Below are positions 1 to 7,869 of a DNA stretch of 20,057 nucleotides, piece after piece. Origin of the DNA: a virus; IMG/VR virus record IMGVR_UViG_3300042090_000228, positions 1-20,057 of that record; one strand, given 5' to 3'. The translations under genes and the position numbers were made by a program. The notes beneath the pieces were generated by a model that ran no database searches, was not told where the DNA came from, and was given only the letters and a program-made list of their open reading frames with translations. The stretch's first letter is position 1. Every line of letters begins with the position of its first letter.

Positions 1-6
1 AGCCAT
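1..6 (-). CDS. Start of the next late gene (only two codons in window)
   Basis: On the minus strand an ATG at 6..4 followed by GCT is preceded, seven bases upstream, by an AAGGAG ribosome-binding site (13-18), which overlaps the stop codon of the 171-aa gene at 17-19. This is the layout of a tightly coupled downstream gene. In T7-like virion clusters the gene after a gp14-like internal virion protein is usually another, much larger ejection protein. That identity is only positional inference, because just Met-Ala is visible. Confidence 0.6.
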
Positions 7-16
7 GGCCCGCTCC

Positions 17-532
17 TTATCCCGCCGCCATCATGTCGATCTGGGCGACACCCGTGACCGCGTTAATCCCGCCGCCGATCAGCGCGCCAAGCTTCCCGAC
101 CTTCGCGGCGTTGGCCGCATCTTCGGCCTGCTGCTGTTCGGCGTAATCCGCCTGCATCTGGCTTATGTAGCTGTTGACTTCGATCTGGGTCTGGGTCCCG
201 ATTAGTTGGCTGGCGATGGCGCCCTGGGCCGACGTGTTGCGCAGGATCGAGGCCGCGCTGCCTTCGAGTTTCAAACCGTTGCCAGCAGCCGCGGCGATAC
301 CCGAACTGCCGACTTTGTAGACCTGCCGGGCGTTCTGGACCTGCTGGAGTTTGCCGGCGGCTTCCTCCTGTTGGCTGTTCTCGTAGGCGATCGTGGCGGC
401 TTGGCCGAAGCCCTGGGCCGCGGCTTCCTCTCCAGCAATGGTCGAGGACGCGCCAATGGCGTTCGCGATGTCACTGACCGCGCCGCCAAGCGAACCCGAA
501 GCCGATGCAATGCCCTGTGCCGAAAACGCCAT
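17..532 (-). CDS. Internal virion (ejection) protein, T7 gp14-like
   Basis: A 171-aa Ala/Gln/Gly-rich, mostly helical protein. It has a hydrophobic small-residue N-terminus (residues 1-35), a central Gln/Glu helical stretch (50-70), a segment around 78-110 of the type SSGI..GNGLKLEGSAASIL..TSAQGAIAS, another Gln/Ala-rich helix (115-145) and a Gly-rich C-terminal segment. Podovirus internal virion proteins at this place share that middle pattern (a short 'SGV.L.GS...L..TA.QG' segment) and are ejected with the DNA to help form a channel through the envelope. The ATG directly follows the TAG of the upstream nozzle gene, and GGAG lies six bases before it. Family assignment rests on composition, motif and synteny. 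Confidence is good for a virion protein and moderate for the exact gp14 role. Confidence 0.65.
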   Translation of the reverse strand: MAFSAQGIASASGSLGGAVSDIANAIGASSTIAGEEAAAQGFGQAATIAYENSQQEEAAGKLQQVQNARQVYKVGSSGIAAAAGNGLKLEGSAASILRNTSAQGAIASQLIGTQTQIEVNSYISQMQADYAEQQQAEDAANAAKVGKLGALIGGGINAVTGVAQIDMMAAG

Positions 533-3500
533 CTAACGCTCCGCGGTGCGAACCCATCCGCCAATGTTCACGACCGTCGCCGGGTAGGGGCGCGAGACCT
601 GCCAGCACAGCATACCGTCAAAGCTGGGGCTATCGGCCACGGTGTCCCAATGGATGCCGGTGAACAGTTGCGTGACCGGGTATATGGGACCGCTCTCATA
701 GGCCGACAACTGCGCCGGATAGAGGTGATCGAAGTCAGTCCCGAAAGAAATCCCTTGGGTATTGAACAGCATGGTGCTGAACATATGCGCCCGACGTGTC
801 TCGCCCTGTGCCGGCCCGATCCGGGACCCGGTGTCCTGTTGCGTGGCCGGGCGCACGATTTGGCCCTCTGAGGTGAACGCGAACCCGATCGCGGCTGGGA
901 TCGCGCCGTCATAGCTCTGCGCCAGGGTCAGCGTGAACAGCCCGTTGGCGGCGCCGATCGGCACGGTGACCGAGCCATCCGACCCGACGGTGTAGGTGCC
1001 ACAGTCCAGGCCCGCGGCCCACACGTCCACCGATTGGCCGGCGAGTTGATTGTAGCCGTAGAAGATAACCTCGGTGTTGCTGTCCGCGATCGTTTGGCTC
1101 GACGGGCCGGCGGAACTGTCAACGAACCACGCGGTCTCCAGGGTGCTGTCCACGTCGGCCAGCGGCATCATGACCTCGACGTAATGCACGCCGTTTGCGT
1201 CCTCCGTCACCATGGCCAACTGGTCGAGCGTCGTGTCTGGCGTTAGCGTCATGGTGATGCTGGTAACTGTGCGCCCCGAGCCCAGGGAATGGCGGTGCCA
1301 TGCCGCGTATGTGCTGGGCTCGTTCAGCAGCACGGGGTTGTCGGTCTGGATGGCCGACAGGCGCCGGTAGGTGCAGCCCGCGAGGCTCCCGTCATTCATG
1401 CGCGCCCAGATAACCGGCGCCAACTCCTCCTGGTAGGCGATCTCCGCGATACCCGGCGCGGTGATATGCCGCCCTGTCAGCGCGAGGTTGGGGGCGTTGT
1501 ATTTGCCCGAGAACACGTTGGCCACCATCTCCAGCATCTGGCGCTGGAACTTCTGGACGAACACCGTCGCCAGACCCGTGGTCTTCGGCTCGACGAACGC
1601 GCTGCCGTAGTGGGTCACCGGGTTGATTTCCGCGGTGGCCGGGGTGATCGGGTCATTGGTCGTGCTGGCCGAGATCATCCACTCGCGCGAGCGCGTGCCG
1701 ACGAGGATGCCCTGTTGCACGCCCTTCATCCACAGGATCGTCTCGTCATCGTCCGAGTTGAACACGAAGCTGATGCCGTTGCTGTCGGCCACGGTGCCGT
1801 CAGTCGCGGTCGGCGTGAACGTGAGCGGGTCGTCCGAGACGCTGCTGTCCACCCGGTTCGGCACGGCCCCGGCCAACCATAGCCGGCCCTGGTAGAAGCA
1901 ACCACAGGTGGGCCATTGGGAATTGGTGTCGGTATAGACGCCGGCCTGATACAGGGTGATCGGGGTGGCATCGGTGAGCGAGCCATTCAACTGCACGTCG
2001 ATCGAGGTGGCGGAATGGATCGCCGTGACGATCCCGGGCACCCAGTAAGCCGCCCCGGCCGCGGCCTGCCATTGGTTCAGGCTGACCGGCGGCGCGGCGC
2101 CCGTGCTTTGCTCCAGGGCCGTGTAATAGGCCGCTGGGTCACCATAGGTCACGGACTGACCGGCGACATACGTGACGCCCTGCTGCCAGACAGGTGGCTG
2201 ATAGAACAAGCGGATCAGGCGCCCAACGTCGCCAGACTGCGCCCCATCCGGGCCGAACGCGAGCCCGGCATTTGGCACCGTTGCCCATTGGCTCGTGCTT
2301 ATATCCGGCTCGTTGTTCAGGTTGCCGTTGACGAGGCTGATGTAGTTGCCAGAACCATAGGACGCGGTGTCGCCTTCGGCGTAAGTCGTCAGCGAACTCC
2401 ATGTCGCGAATGATAACTCCATCGTGATAATGCCGGTGATGTTCTCGCTGATCTGCGCGAAGTTTACCGGCGCCCAACTTTCAGTGATCCCCAGGTTGGC
2501 GCCGGGCGTGTCCGACCCGACGAACGAGTGTGTGCCGCGGTTCACGGCGACATAGTATTGCCCGTTGTAGTAGACGGTCGAGCCGCTGCCGCTGCCGTTC
2601 CACGCCGTATAGGAGCCGCCGCTTGTCCACGTGTTGAAATAGGGCGGGCTGGAGTTCACGAGCGTCGGATCGCACAAGACCCAAGCGGAGTTGGTTCCGG
2701 GGACGTTATTAACGTTCGTGCCGCCGATGCCGCCTGTCGTGCTGATGTAAACCGCGCCCTGATACGATACGATGTCACCCGTGTTATACCGGCCGAGCGA
2801 ACCGCTGGCGGGGGTCCAATCCACGTTGTAGACCGGGCCAATCGTCGGCGTGCCCGAGCCCGCGGTCATCGTGGCCACCTCCCCGTTGACGGGATCGAGG
2901 TATGGCCCATCGGTGAGCGACGCTGCCGCCATGGCGAACGTGGTCGTGCCGGCGCCGAGTGTCTGGGCCGAGAGAAGCTGGGGTTGATGACCAACGGCGA
3001 GGAGCACGCCCTCGGTGATGTTTTGCGCACTCGTGAACGGTATCCAGCGCATGTAAGGCAGCGAGGCCGCGACGAACGGGCTGGTCAGGGTCGTGATGCG
3101 CGCGACCTGCGGGTAATGCCCGGAGACGAAGGAAAGCCCAACGCCAGATATGGCCGCGCCGGTCACCGCGTCTTTCAGGGTGAAGGTCGTGGTGCTGTCC
3201 ATCGTCACGGTGAACTGACGGTATTGTAGCGGCCCAGTGGACGTGCCCGGGAACACTCCTGACGGGAACAGGAACATGACCTGATCGCCCGTTGACCAGG
3301 AGACCGCGGCGCCCACGGTAAAGACGCCAGGATTGGCGTTCGTCACGCCGGTCACCGTCGGCGGGGCCGGATCGGTCACCAGCCCGCCCGCGTAGAAGAA
3401 CCGCAGGTTGCTGTCCGTGAACTCCAGCAGGTATGGAAGGCTCTGGGTCGGCGCCCAGCCAATCAACTTGGCCGCGTAGCCCAGGCGAGTAGGCGCCAGC

Positions 3501-3664
3501 ATCAACGTGCCGGAGCGCCGCTCAACGGCTCCTTCCTCCAACGGAATGAAGTTGGAGCACAGGTTCATGGCCGTGCGATACTTTGGCAGGTCGAACCTGC
3601 CTTGCATCAACGCGGACCACTCGCCTCCAAGGAAAGAGTTCTGGGTGAACGAAGCCTGCCCCAT
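533..3664 (-). CDS. Large tail nozzle-type protein with FCCH-like and carbohydrate-binding-like modules
   Basis: A 1043-aa protein. The N-terminus (residues 6-60) has the pattern F..N.FLGGEWS....GR.DL.KY...M..C.NF...E.GA.ERR.GT, typical of large podovirus tail proteins in the nozzle/gp12 position. Residues about 100-185 (from PPTVTGVTNANPG) resemble the phage version of the E1-FCCH beta domain. Four short W/Y-rich stretches (about 283-331, 345-398, 421-463, 492-533) have the layout W..Y..GD.V.Y...Y......W of CBM5/12-like chitin-binding modules. The C-terminal half looks like beta-rich nozzle body. It follows the gp11-like connector and the zipper protein, as in T7 gp11-gp12 order. The start has a GAAGG site ten bases upstream. 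Tail identity is well supported. Sugar binding by the modules is inference. Confidence 0.8.
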   Translation of the reverse strand: MGQASFTQNSFLGGEWSALMQGRFDLPKYRTAMNLCSNFIPLEEGAVERRSGTLMLAPTRLGYAAKLIGWAPTQSLPYLLEFTDSNLRFFYAGGLVTDPAPPTVTGVTNANPGVFTVGAAVSWSTGDQVMFLFPSGVFPGTSTGPLQYRQFTVTMDSTTTFTLKDAVTGAAISGVGLSFVSGHYPQVARITTLTSPFVAASLPYMRWIPFTSAQNITEGVLLAVGHQPQLLSAQTLGAGTTTFAMAAASLTDGPYLDPVNGEVATMTAGSGTPTIGPVYNVDWTPASGSLGRYNTGDIVSYQGAVYISTTGGIGGTNVNNVPGTNSAWVLCDPTLVNSSPPYFNTWTSGGSYTAWNGSGSGSTVYYNGQYYVAVNRGTHSFVGSDTPGANLGITESWAPVNFAQISENITGIITMELSFATWSSLTTYAEGDTASYGSGNYISLVNGNLNNEPDISTSQWATVPNAGLAFGPDGAQSGDVGRLIRLFYQPPVWQQGVTYVAGQSVTYGDPAAYYTALEQSTGAAPPVSLNQWQAAAGAAYWVPGIVTAIHSATSIDVQLNGSLTDATPITLYQAGVYTDTNSQWPTCGCFYQGRLWLAGAVPNRVDSSVSDDPLTFTPTATDGTVADSNGISFVFNSDDDETILWMKGVQQGILVGTRSREWMISASTTNDPITPATAEINPVTHYGSAFVEPKTTGLATVFVQKFQRQMLEMVANVFSGKYNAPNLALTGRHITAPGIAEIAYQEELAPVIWARMNDGSLAGCTYRRLSAIQTDNPVLLNEPSTYAAWHRHSLGSGRTVTSITMTLTPDTTLDQLAMVTEDANGVHYVEVMMPLADVDSTLETAWFVDSSAGPSSQTIADSNTEVIFYGYNQLAGQSVDVWAAGLDCGTYTVGSDGSVTVPIGAANGLFTLTLAQSYDGAIPAAIGFAFTSEGQIVRPATQQDTGSRIGPAQGETRRAHMFSTMLFNTQGISFGTDFDHLYPAQLSAYESGPIYPVTQLFTGIHWDTVADSPSFDGMLCWQVSRPYPATVVNIGGWVRTAER

Positions 3665-3666
3665 GA

Positions 3667-3864
3667 CTATGTGGCCTTCAGCGCCGCCCGCACCGCGGCG
3701 AGTTCCGCTTCAAGCTCCGCGACCCGCGCCTTCAATGCAGCGTTCTCCACTTCCAACTCCGTTGGGTTTGGAGCCGGCACGATTTGATGAACGCTCTCGG
3801 CCCCAAGGTCGGGGGCAGTGCTGGTCTGATGTAGCCATGGCAGAATTTGTGTCACGCTCGACAT
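3667..3864 (-). CDS. Small leucine-zipper coiled-coil protein
   Basis: A 65-aa protein. Residues 1-33 are unstructured-looking and Pro/Thr-rich. Residues 35-62 form an almost ideal coiled coil (ELEVENAALKARVAELEAEL and on), with Leu/Val/Ala at a and d positions and charged residues elsewhere. It overlaps the end of the connector gene by 13 bases and ends two bases before the nozzle gene start. A GGAGG lies 13 bases upstream of the ATG, a long spacing, so translation is probably coupled to the connector. Its place between connector and nozzle suggests an assembly factor or minor structural oligomer. I do not recognise a named family. Confidence 0.6.
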   Translation of the reverse strand: MSSVTQILPWLHQTSTAPDLGAESVHQIVPAPNPTELEVENAALKARVAELEAELAAVRAALKAT

Positions 3865-5174
3865 GATATGTAATCATCCTCCGGGGGTTGATCGGTGCCG
3901 CTCTCCACCGCGTTGACGATCCGCGCCTCGCCCATCGTTCGGTTATAGGCCGCGGCTATGCTGGCTTTCTTCGAAGGGTCCTGGGTCAGTTCCTCAACGA
4001 TTTCAAACGCGATGCGCGCGGCGAGACCCTCGCAGAACATATCGTCCATCTTCGAGACGTTCGTTATGTCCGCGATGAAGCGCAGCAAGATTATCGAGTT
4101 CTCGCGCGAGGTGAGGAAGCCGGCCTCCTGCACCCAGTCGGAATAGGTGAGCCCGCCGGGCGCCCCGAGATACGAGACCGCGCCCTGGGTAGGGTCCTGC
4201 GGCGCCATGCGCAGGAAACCATACGGCAACGGGAATGCGTTGCGCGTGTTGGCCTCTTGCACCGGGCCGGAGCCGATCGGGTATTCCGCGATCCCCGACT
4301 GCACCGTGGCCTGGATCGGGAGCCAGTTGATGTTCGACGCCAGGGCGACCGTGGGCGCGTCCACAGGCCCGCAGGAAATCCATTGGCTGTTCGATCCTGG
4401 CGGCGGGTTGCCCACGTTCTGCTCGATCGCGGAGCGCCAGAGCACCCACTGATACATGACCACCTGATCGCGGTTGTAGGTGACCAAGGGGTTCCAGTCA
4501 GTCAGGGTCCAGGGATTGTTCGACGAATTGGACGTGATGGCGACGGTCGTGATCGACTGCACCGCGCCGGCCGACGGCTGCGTGTTGATGGTGACCTGGA
4601 TGTTTCCGTTACCGTTCCCGTTGACCAGCGAGCGATAGACATTGATCGCCTGCGTATTCGGGTTCTGCACGTAGACCAGTTCGCCGGCCCAGTAGCTTGA
4701 TGTCATGTCGTAAGGCACGGCGATCCGCGGCCCAAAGTAGACATCCCAAACGGAGCCCGAGCCCACCCCGGGCGCATTGTTGAGGTTCTCCTGGGCGTAG
4801 GAAGTCCACCAGAGCCCCGGCACGCTTGGGTCGGTCACAATGGCTCCGGGCGTATAAGTCACGGTGGAGGACCACGTGGAAGGTGTCAGCCACAGGGTTC
4901 CGGTATTCGGGCCGCTCTGGGGCTGGTAAATCGAGTTGCCCAGGATGCCGGTCATGTTCGCCGCCAGAGGACGCAACGGCGCGCGGCGTGTCGAGAAGAC
5001 CCAGGTGTTCCGGCGCAATTCCGCGCGCCGGAGTTTGTCATAGACGAACGCGCACGCCGCCGCCTGTTGGCTGGTATCCGACAGGCTCACAATCCGCCGC
5101 ACGCCACAGTGTTGCAGAGCGCGGTTGCATATGTCTTCCGGGATATTAAACGCGGCGGGCGTGTCAAGGCTCAT
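3852..5174 (-). CDS. Head-tail connector / tail tubular protein A-like, with inserted modules
   Basis: A 440-aa protein. Residues 12-66 (ICNRAL..CG...I.SL.D.S..A.....VYD..R...LR...W.FS.RRA) match the N-terminal helical signature of T7 gp11-like and P22 gp4-like connectors. The C-terminal segment (about 345-435: EAGFLTSRENSIILLRFIAD, then FCEGLAARIAFEIVEELTQ and a terminal helix) is the usual C-terminal half. Family members are generally near 200 aa. The extra length is a central block holding three W/Y-rich carbohydrate-binding-like stretches (about 100-146, 155-185, 225-267). It forms the ring between portal and nozzle. An AGGAA site six bases upstream overlaps the preceding stop codon. Family call is strong. 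The role of the inserted modules is inference. Confidence 0.85.
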   Translation of the reverse strand: MSLDTPAAFNIPEDICNRALQHCGVRRIVSLSDTSQQAAACAFVYDKLRRAELRRNTWVFSTRRAPLRPLAANMTGILGNSIYQPQSGPNTGTLWLTPSTWSSTVTYTPGAIVTDPSVPGLWWTSYAQENLNNAPGVGSGSVWDVYFGPRIAVPYDMTSSYWAGELVYVQNPNTQAINVYRSLVNGNGNGNIQVTINTQPSAGAVQSITTVAITSNSSNNPWTLTDWNPLVTYNRDQVVMYQWVLWRSAIEQNVGNPPPGSNSQWISCGPVDAPTVALASNINWLPIQATVQSGIAEYPIGSGPVQEANTRNAFPLPYGFLRMAPQDPTQGAVSYLGAPGGLTYSDWVQEAGFLTSRENSIILLRFIADITNVSKMDDMFCEGLAARIAFEIVEELTQDPSKKASIAAAYNRTMGEARIVNAVESGTDQPPEDDYISCRA

Positions 5175-5182
5175 GATCGTTC

Positions 5183-5410
5183 CTAATCGTCAACGAGACT
5201 GCCACTCGATTGCAGGAAGGTGAACACGTCATTCAGCGCCAGGATCAGCGTGGCCGTGTCCGGTATCAGCCCCGTGTCAAATTCGAGGTAGAGGCTGTTG
5301 GTGGTCAGGGTCGCGGTCGAAACCGTGCCAGTCGTCACGGTCGGCCCAATGATCTGGCCGGCCTGCACAGTGGGAGCGACGATGGTTTGTTTGACCGCGA
5401 TCCTGCTCAT
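5183..5410 (-). CDS. Small virion-associated protein, unknown
   Basis: A 75-aa protein rich in Thr/Val/Ile with short beta-like stretches (residues 5-45) and a more helical acidic C-terminus (50-75, DTATLILALNDVFTFLQSSG). It lies between the 152-aa beta-rich protein and the connector, four bases after the former, in the same strand and spacing as its virion neighbours. I do not recognise the family. It could be a small tail or adaptor component. The SD upstream of the ATG is weak, suggesting coupled translation. Confidence 0.6.
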   Translation of the reverse strand: MSRIAVKQTIVAPTVQAGQIIGPTVTTGTVSTATLTTNSLYLEFDTGLIPDTATLILALNDVFTFLQSSGSLVDD

Positions 5411-5414
5411 GGCT

Positions 5415-5873
5415 TTAGTCCAACAGTTCGATTAGGCAGTTCGACACGTCGAGTGCATCAGCGACCGGGTTCATGGTGTCCTGGCAAGTGATGGTAATAA
5501 CTACCGGCTGGGTCCAATCGCCAGAAAACGCTCGCGGCGAACTTTTCTGGAGATGCGTCGTCGGTGCATTGTCAAAGCCCAACTTAGTGGGTTGCAAATC
5601 GGTGTTTCCGTTTCGCACCAATTCCGTTTGCAAGCGCCATATCGTGGCATTGGGCGCCAATGTCATGGAAACCTCCGGCACACCATTGAGCGCCACGCTG
5701 ACTACTCTTGCATCAGCGATAGCTTGTGCTTCCCCTGTGAGGGTGATGCGCACGGATTGCCCGTCCAGTTCCAACGTGTTGGGCGGCAAGGTGTAACTGA
5801 TAACGACATCCGCCGTTGTATCCGCACCATTGCCAACTGGGGAGCCTACATAGGCGTAAAGAAGCGAGGACAT
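5415..5873 (-). CDS. Beta-rich structural protein in the receptor-binding cassette
   Basis: A 152-aa protein starting MSSLLYAYVGSPVG. I chose the ATG at 5873 because it has an AAAGG site about eight bases upstream and follows the stop of the previous gene. A longer frame to 5957 would run 73 bases into that gene. The sequence alternates polar and hydrophobic residues (for example LDGQSVRITLTGEAQ and WTQPVVITITCQDT) as in a beta-sandwich domain, and ends with a short hydrophobic stretch, SNCLIELLD. Base use is less GC-rich than the head genes (29 G+C of 60 at 5581-5640). It may be an accessory subunit or chaperone of the adjacent receptor-binding protein. No family recognised. Confidence 0.6.
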   Translation of the reverse strand: MSSLLYAYVGSPVGNGADTTADVVISYTLPPNTLELDGQSVRITLTGEAQAIADARVVSVALNGVPEVSMTLAPNATIWRLQTELVRNGNTDLQPTKLGFDNAPTTHLQKSSPRAFSGDWTQPVVITITCQDTMNPVADALDVSNCLIELLD

Positions 5874-5884
5874 AGCTTTACCTT

Positions 5885-6886
5885 TCAGTAGCCGCCCGCC
5901 GCGCGCAACGCGGCGACGAGAGATTGCCGTTGTGCGCCCGACGCGCCCACGGCCCACAGTCCAAAAGCCGTTACGAATATATTTGTTTCGGCTGTCCCTC
6001 CGGCGTTCGACAACATGTGAAGCGACGTGTTTACCGCGGTGGTGCCGGCATTGCCTGTCGTTTCAGCCCCGTTGATATTGACAACTGACGAAGTGGAATT
6101 GCCAACGCCAACCAAAGCGAACGGCGATCCGACCACCACCGCGCCGGGAAGTGCCGTGCCAAAGTTAATGGCGCACGATGGAGTTGTAGCAATAGCCATT
6201 AGATTTCGCGATGCGGTCACGTCCGCGATAAATCCAGTGCTCTGGGATTGCCAGTTGTTCGCGGCCAGTAGGATTGTTCCGGTAGCTGGCACATTGGCGG
6301 CAAGCGCGATGTTCAACCACGTGTATTGAGTTGAAAGGGAGGACAGCGAGGATAGCACGGGAAGACTTTTGCTACCCAGCACATTCAACAAAAGCAGTGG
6401 CTGATTGGCGTTCGTATTCTGGATGCCATGCGCACCGTTGCCGCTTTGGTCAAAGACTTTCGACACAAACAAAGCATTCGCCACGCTAAGAGACGTGCTG
6501 CCGACGGTCTGAGAGCGGGTCACAGTCCAGGTAGGTGACGATCCCGATGCGATAAATGTTCCTGGCAATACATTTGCGCCAGTCACCTGACCACCGATGA
6601 CACCTCCGGTGAAAGTCAACGTATAGCCGGAGATCGACCCCGTGCCAGTGGCGCTGACGCCGCCCCACGCCGCTATAGCCGCTTGGTTCAACGCACCGTT
6701 AGAAAACCCAAACGTTGCCGTAGCGTTATCGCTCGATCGGCGAAGCGTCATAATGCTCGGGTTGTTGAAGTTCGCCCGGTTGTAAGGCTGGAGCCCGCAA
6801 AACATCGCGGCTCCTGGCAGAATATCACCAGGACCCCGATACAGATTAGATCGAATGAGCGCCAGGAGCTTTTGGGTCTGGCGCAT
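5885..6886 (-). CDS. Probable receptor-binding / tail fibre protein, ConA-like (arabinofuranosidase-type) fold
   Basis: A 333-aa protein from the ATG at 6886, one base after the upstream stop. A GTG at 6910 would add 8 aa but has no visible SD. Residues 35-62 (YNRANFNNPSIMTLRRSSDN..) and 144-163 (VFDQSGNGAHGIQ...NQP) are hallmarks of the concanavalin-A-like domain of GH54 alpha-L-arabinofuranosidase B, common in phage fibre and receptor-binding proteins (usual form 'RVRRSSDN..DIGF ... TWYDQSGNG'). Between them, about 78-135, sits an inserted Gly/Thr-rich unit (GTGSISGYTLTFTGG ... TVTRSQTVGSTSLS), a frequent phage beta-repeat. Local GC is low (29 of 60 at 6061-6120, against 39 of 60 at 12241-12300 in the portal gene), suggesting exchange of this cassette. 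Sugar recognition is likely. Enzyme activity is unproven. Confidence 0.65.
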   Translation of the reverse strand: MRQTQKLLALIRSNLYRGPGDILPGAAMFCGLQPYNRANFNNPSIMTLRRSSDNATATFGFSNGALNQAAIAAWGGVSATGTGSISGYTLTFTGGVIGGQVTGANVLPGTFIASGSSPTWTVTRSQTVGSTSLSVANALFVSKVFDQSGNGAHGIQNTNANQPLLLLNVLGSKSLPVLSSLSSLSTQYTWLNIALAANVPATGTILLAANNWQSQSTGFIADVTASRNLMAIATTPSCAINFGTALPGAVVVGSPFALVGVGNSTSSVVNINGAETTGNAGTTAVNTSLHMLSNAGGTAETNIFVTAFGLWAVGASGAQRQSLVAALRAAGGY

Positions 6887-6887
6887 G

Positions 6888-7367
6888 TTAATATCCGTCG
6901 CGAAGCACACTCAGGCCAAGGATCAGGTCCGCGGTGCCGGCCGGCGTGATCGAGGAGTTCGCCACGATGGCCGCGTAAATGTTCGTCGCGGGCGCGTTGT
7001 CGCGATTGGTGATGCTTTTCGCCAGAGGTTGAGAGGCAGCGGAGAACGTCACGCCCTGGGGCACGGAGGGCGTCAACGTGAACGGCGGCAGCGCGAGTTT
7101 GCTCACGTCGGCCGCGGCGATCGTGATAAGCGTGCCGTCCTGGATGACCGAGTTCGTTGGGTTCTGGCCGAACAGGTAGACAGTGACACCCAGGGTATTG
7201 CCACCCTGGAAATACACGTCCACCTCATTCAGGATGCCACCCGGCTGAAGGGGGCTGTCTAGCACGGCGATCGTTTGCAGCCCGCCTAGGCATTTGCTCG
7301 GAGCATAGGCGACCGTCCCGACATTGATGACGGTTGGCACGGTGAGATCGGTGGCCGGCTTGCTCAT
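6888..7367 (-). CDS. Virion structural protein, unknown (head/tail region)
   Basis: A 159-aa protein, beta-rich, with segments such as GGLQTIAVLDSPLQPGGILN (28-47) followed by VDVYFQGGNTLGVTVYLFG and a C-terminal ATNIYAAIVANSSITPAGTADLILGLSVLRDGY. Start and upstream stop overlap as TAATG, so it is probably co-translated with the 138-aa gene. Proteins of this look occur downstream of capsid genes in podoviruses as unnamed minor structural proteins. A head fibre or decoration role is possible but not shown. Confidence 0.6.
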   Translation of the reverse strand: MSKPATDLTVPTVINVGTVAYAPSKCLGGLQTIAVLDSPLQPGGILNEVDVYFQGGNTLGVTVYLFGQNPTNSVIQDGTLITIAAADVSKLALPPFTLTPSVPQGVTFSAASQPLAKSITNRDNAPATNIYAAIVANSSITPAGTADLILGLSVLRDGY

Positions 7368-7783
7368 TACAGGATCGGCAGGTTGACTTGCCCAACCGGC
7401 GCTCCGCTCAGCAGATACATTTCGATCAGCTTCAGACTTTCCCGCACGTTCAGGTTGGTGACACCAGCCCCGGCGTTGACCGCGACGAAGATTTGGTTCG
7501 TCACCGTGCCGGCAGCCGTTGAGATTGACCCGCTTTCCGCTGCGATGTTGGCGGCGGTGGTCGCCAGCGATCCGATGATCGTCATCTCAGCGGAGGTGAT
7601 CGTGGCGCCCAAAGTCATCGCGGCGGTCAGCGATCCGCTCTCGGCCGTGAGGTTCGTGCTGTCCGTCGCCAGGGAAGTGCCCTGGGTCTGGATCGTGGCG
7701 AGATCGAGCGTGCCGAACGTGACCTGGAGATCACCGTTCTGCTGCTGTCCGCGGTTCACGCCAAAGGTGTTAAATACCGACAT
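7367..7783 (-). CDS. Small structural protein with internal repeat, unknown
   Basis: A 138-aa Thr/Ala/Ser-rich protein. A short motif recurs about 37 residues apart: NLTAESGSLTAA (44-55) and NIAAESGSISTAA (80-92), suggesting an internal duplication. The C-terminus (NVRESLKLIEMYLLSGAPVG) is helical. A good AAAGGAG site lies six bases upstream of the ATG, directly after a structured intergenic gap. The 3' end overlaps the next gene as TAATG. No recognised family. It probably belongs to the virion because both neighbours do. Confidence 0.6.
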   Translation of the reverse strand: MSVFNTFGVNRGQQQNGDLQVTFGTLDLATIQTQGTSLATDSTNLTAESGSLTAAMTLGATITSAEMTIIGSLATTAANIAAESGSISTAAGTVTNQIFVAVNAGAGVTNLNVRESLKLIEMYLLSGAPVGQVNLPIL

Positions 7784-7801
7784 GCGCTACTCCTTTGTTA
7801 C

Positions 7802-7856
7802 CCTGGGCACCGTTCACCTTTCGGCAGGCCGGGCGTTCCGCCCGTTTAAGCCCAGG
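7802..7856 (-). terminator. Nested inverted repeats between cement-like gene and next gene (RNA processing or attenuation site)
   Basis: A perfect 6-bp stem with a 3-base loop (7830-7835 with 7839-7844) sits inside a 7-bp outer inverted repeat (7802-7808 with 7850-7856), immediately before the SD of the 138-aa gene. There is no U-tract after the stem in the leftward direction, so a classical intrinsic terminator is unlikely. A stabilising, processing or partial-attenuation structure is more plausible. Function is inferred. Confidence 0.35.
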
Positions 7857-7869
7857 TCACAACTCGTGG

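Noticed and set aside
206-871. Plus-strand frames at the left edge
   Set aside because: They run through the ends of two minus-strand virion genes and have Arg/Gly-rich composition with no domain.
5874-5957. Extended N-terminus for the 152-aa protein
   Set aside because: The extra residues are Arg/Gly-rich, overlap the upstream receptor-binding gene, and lack an SD. The internal ATG at 5873 has one.
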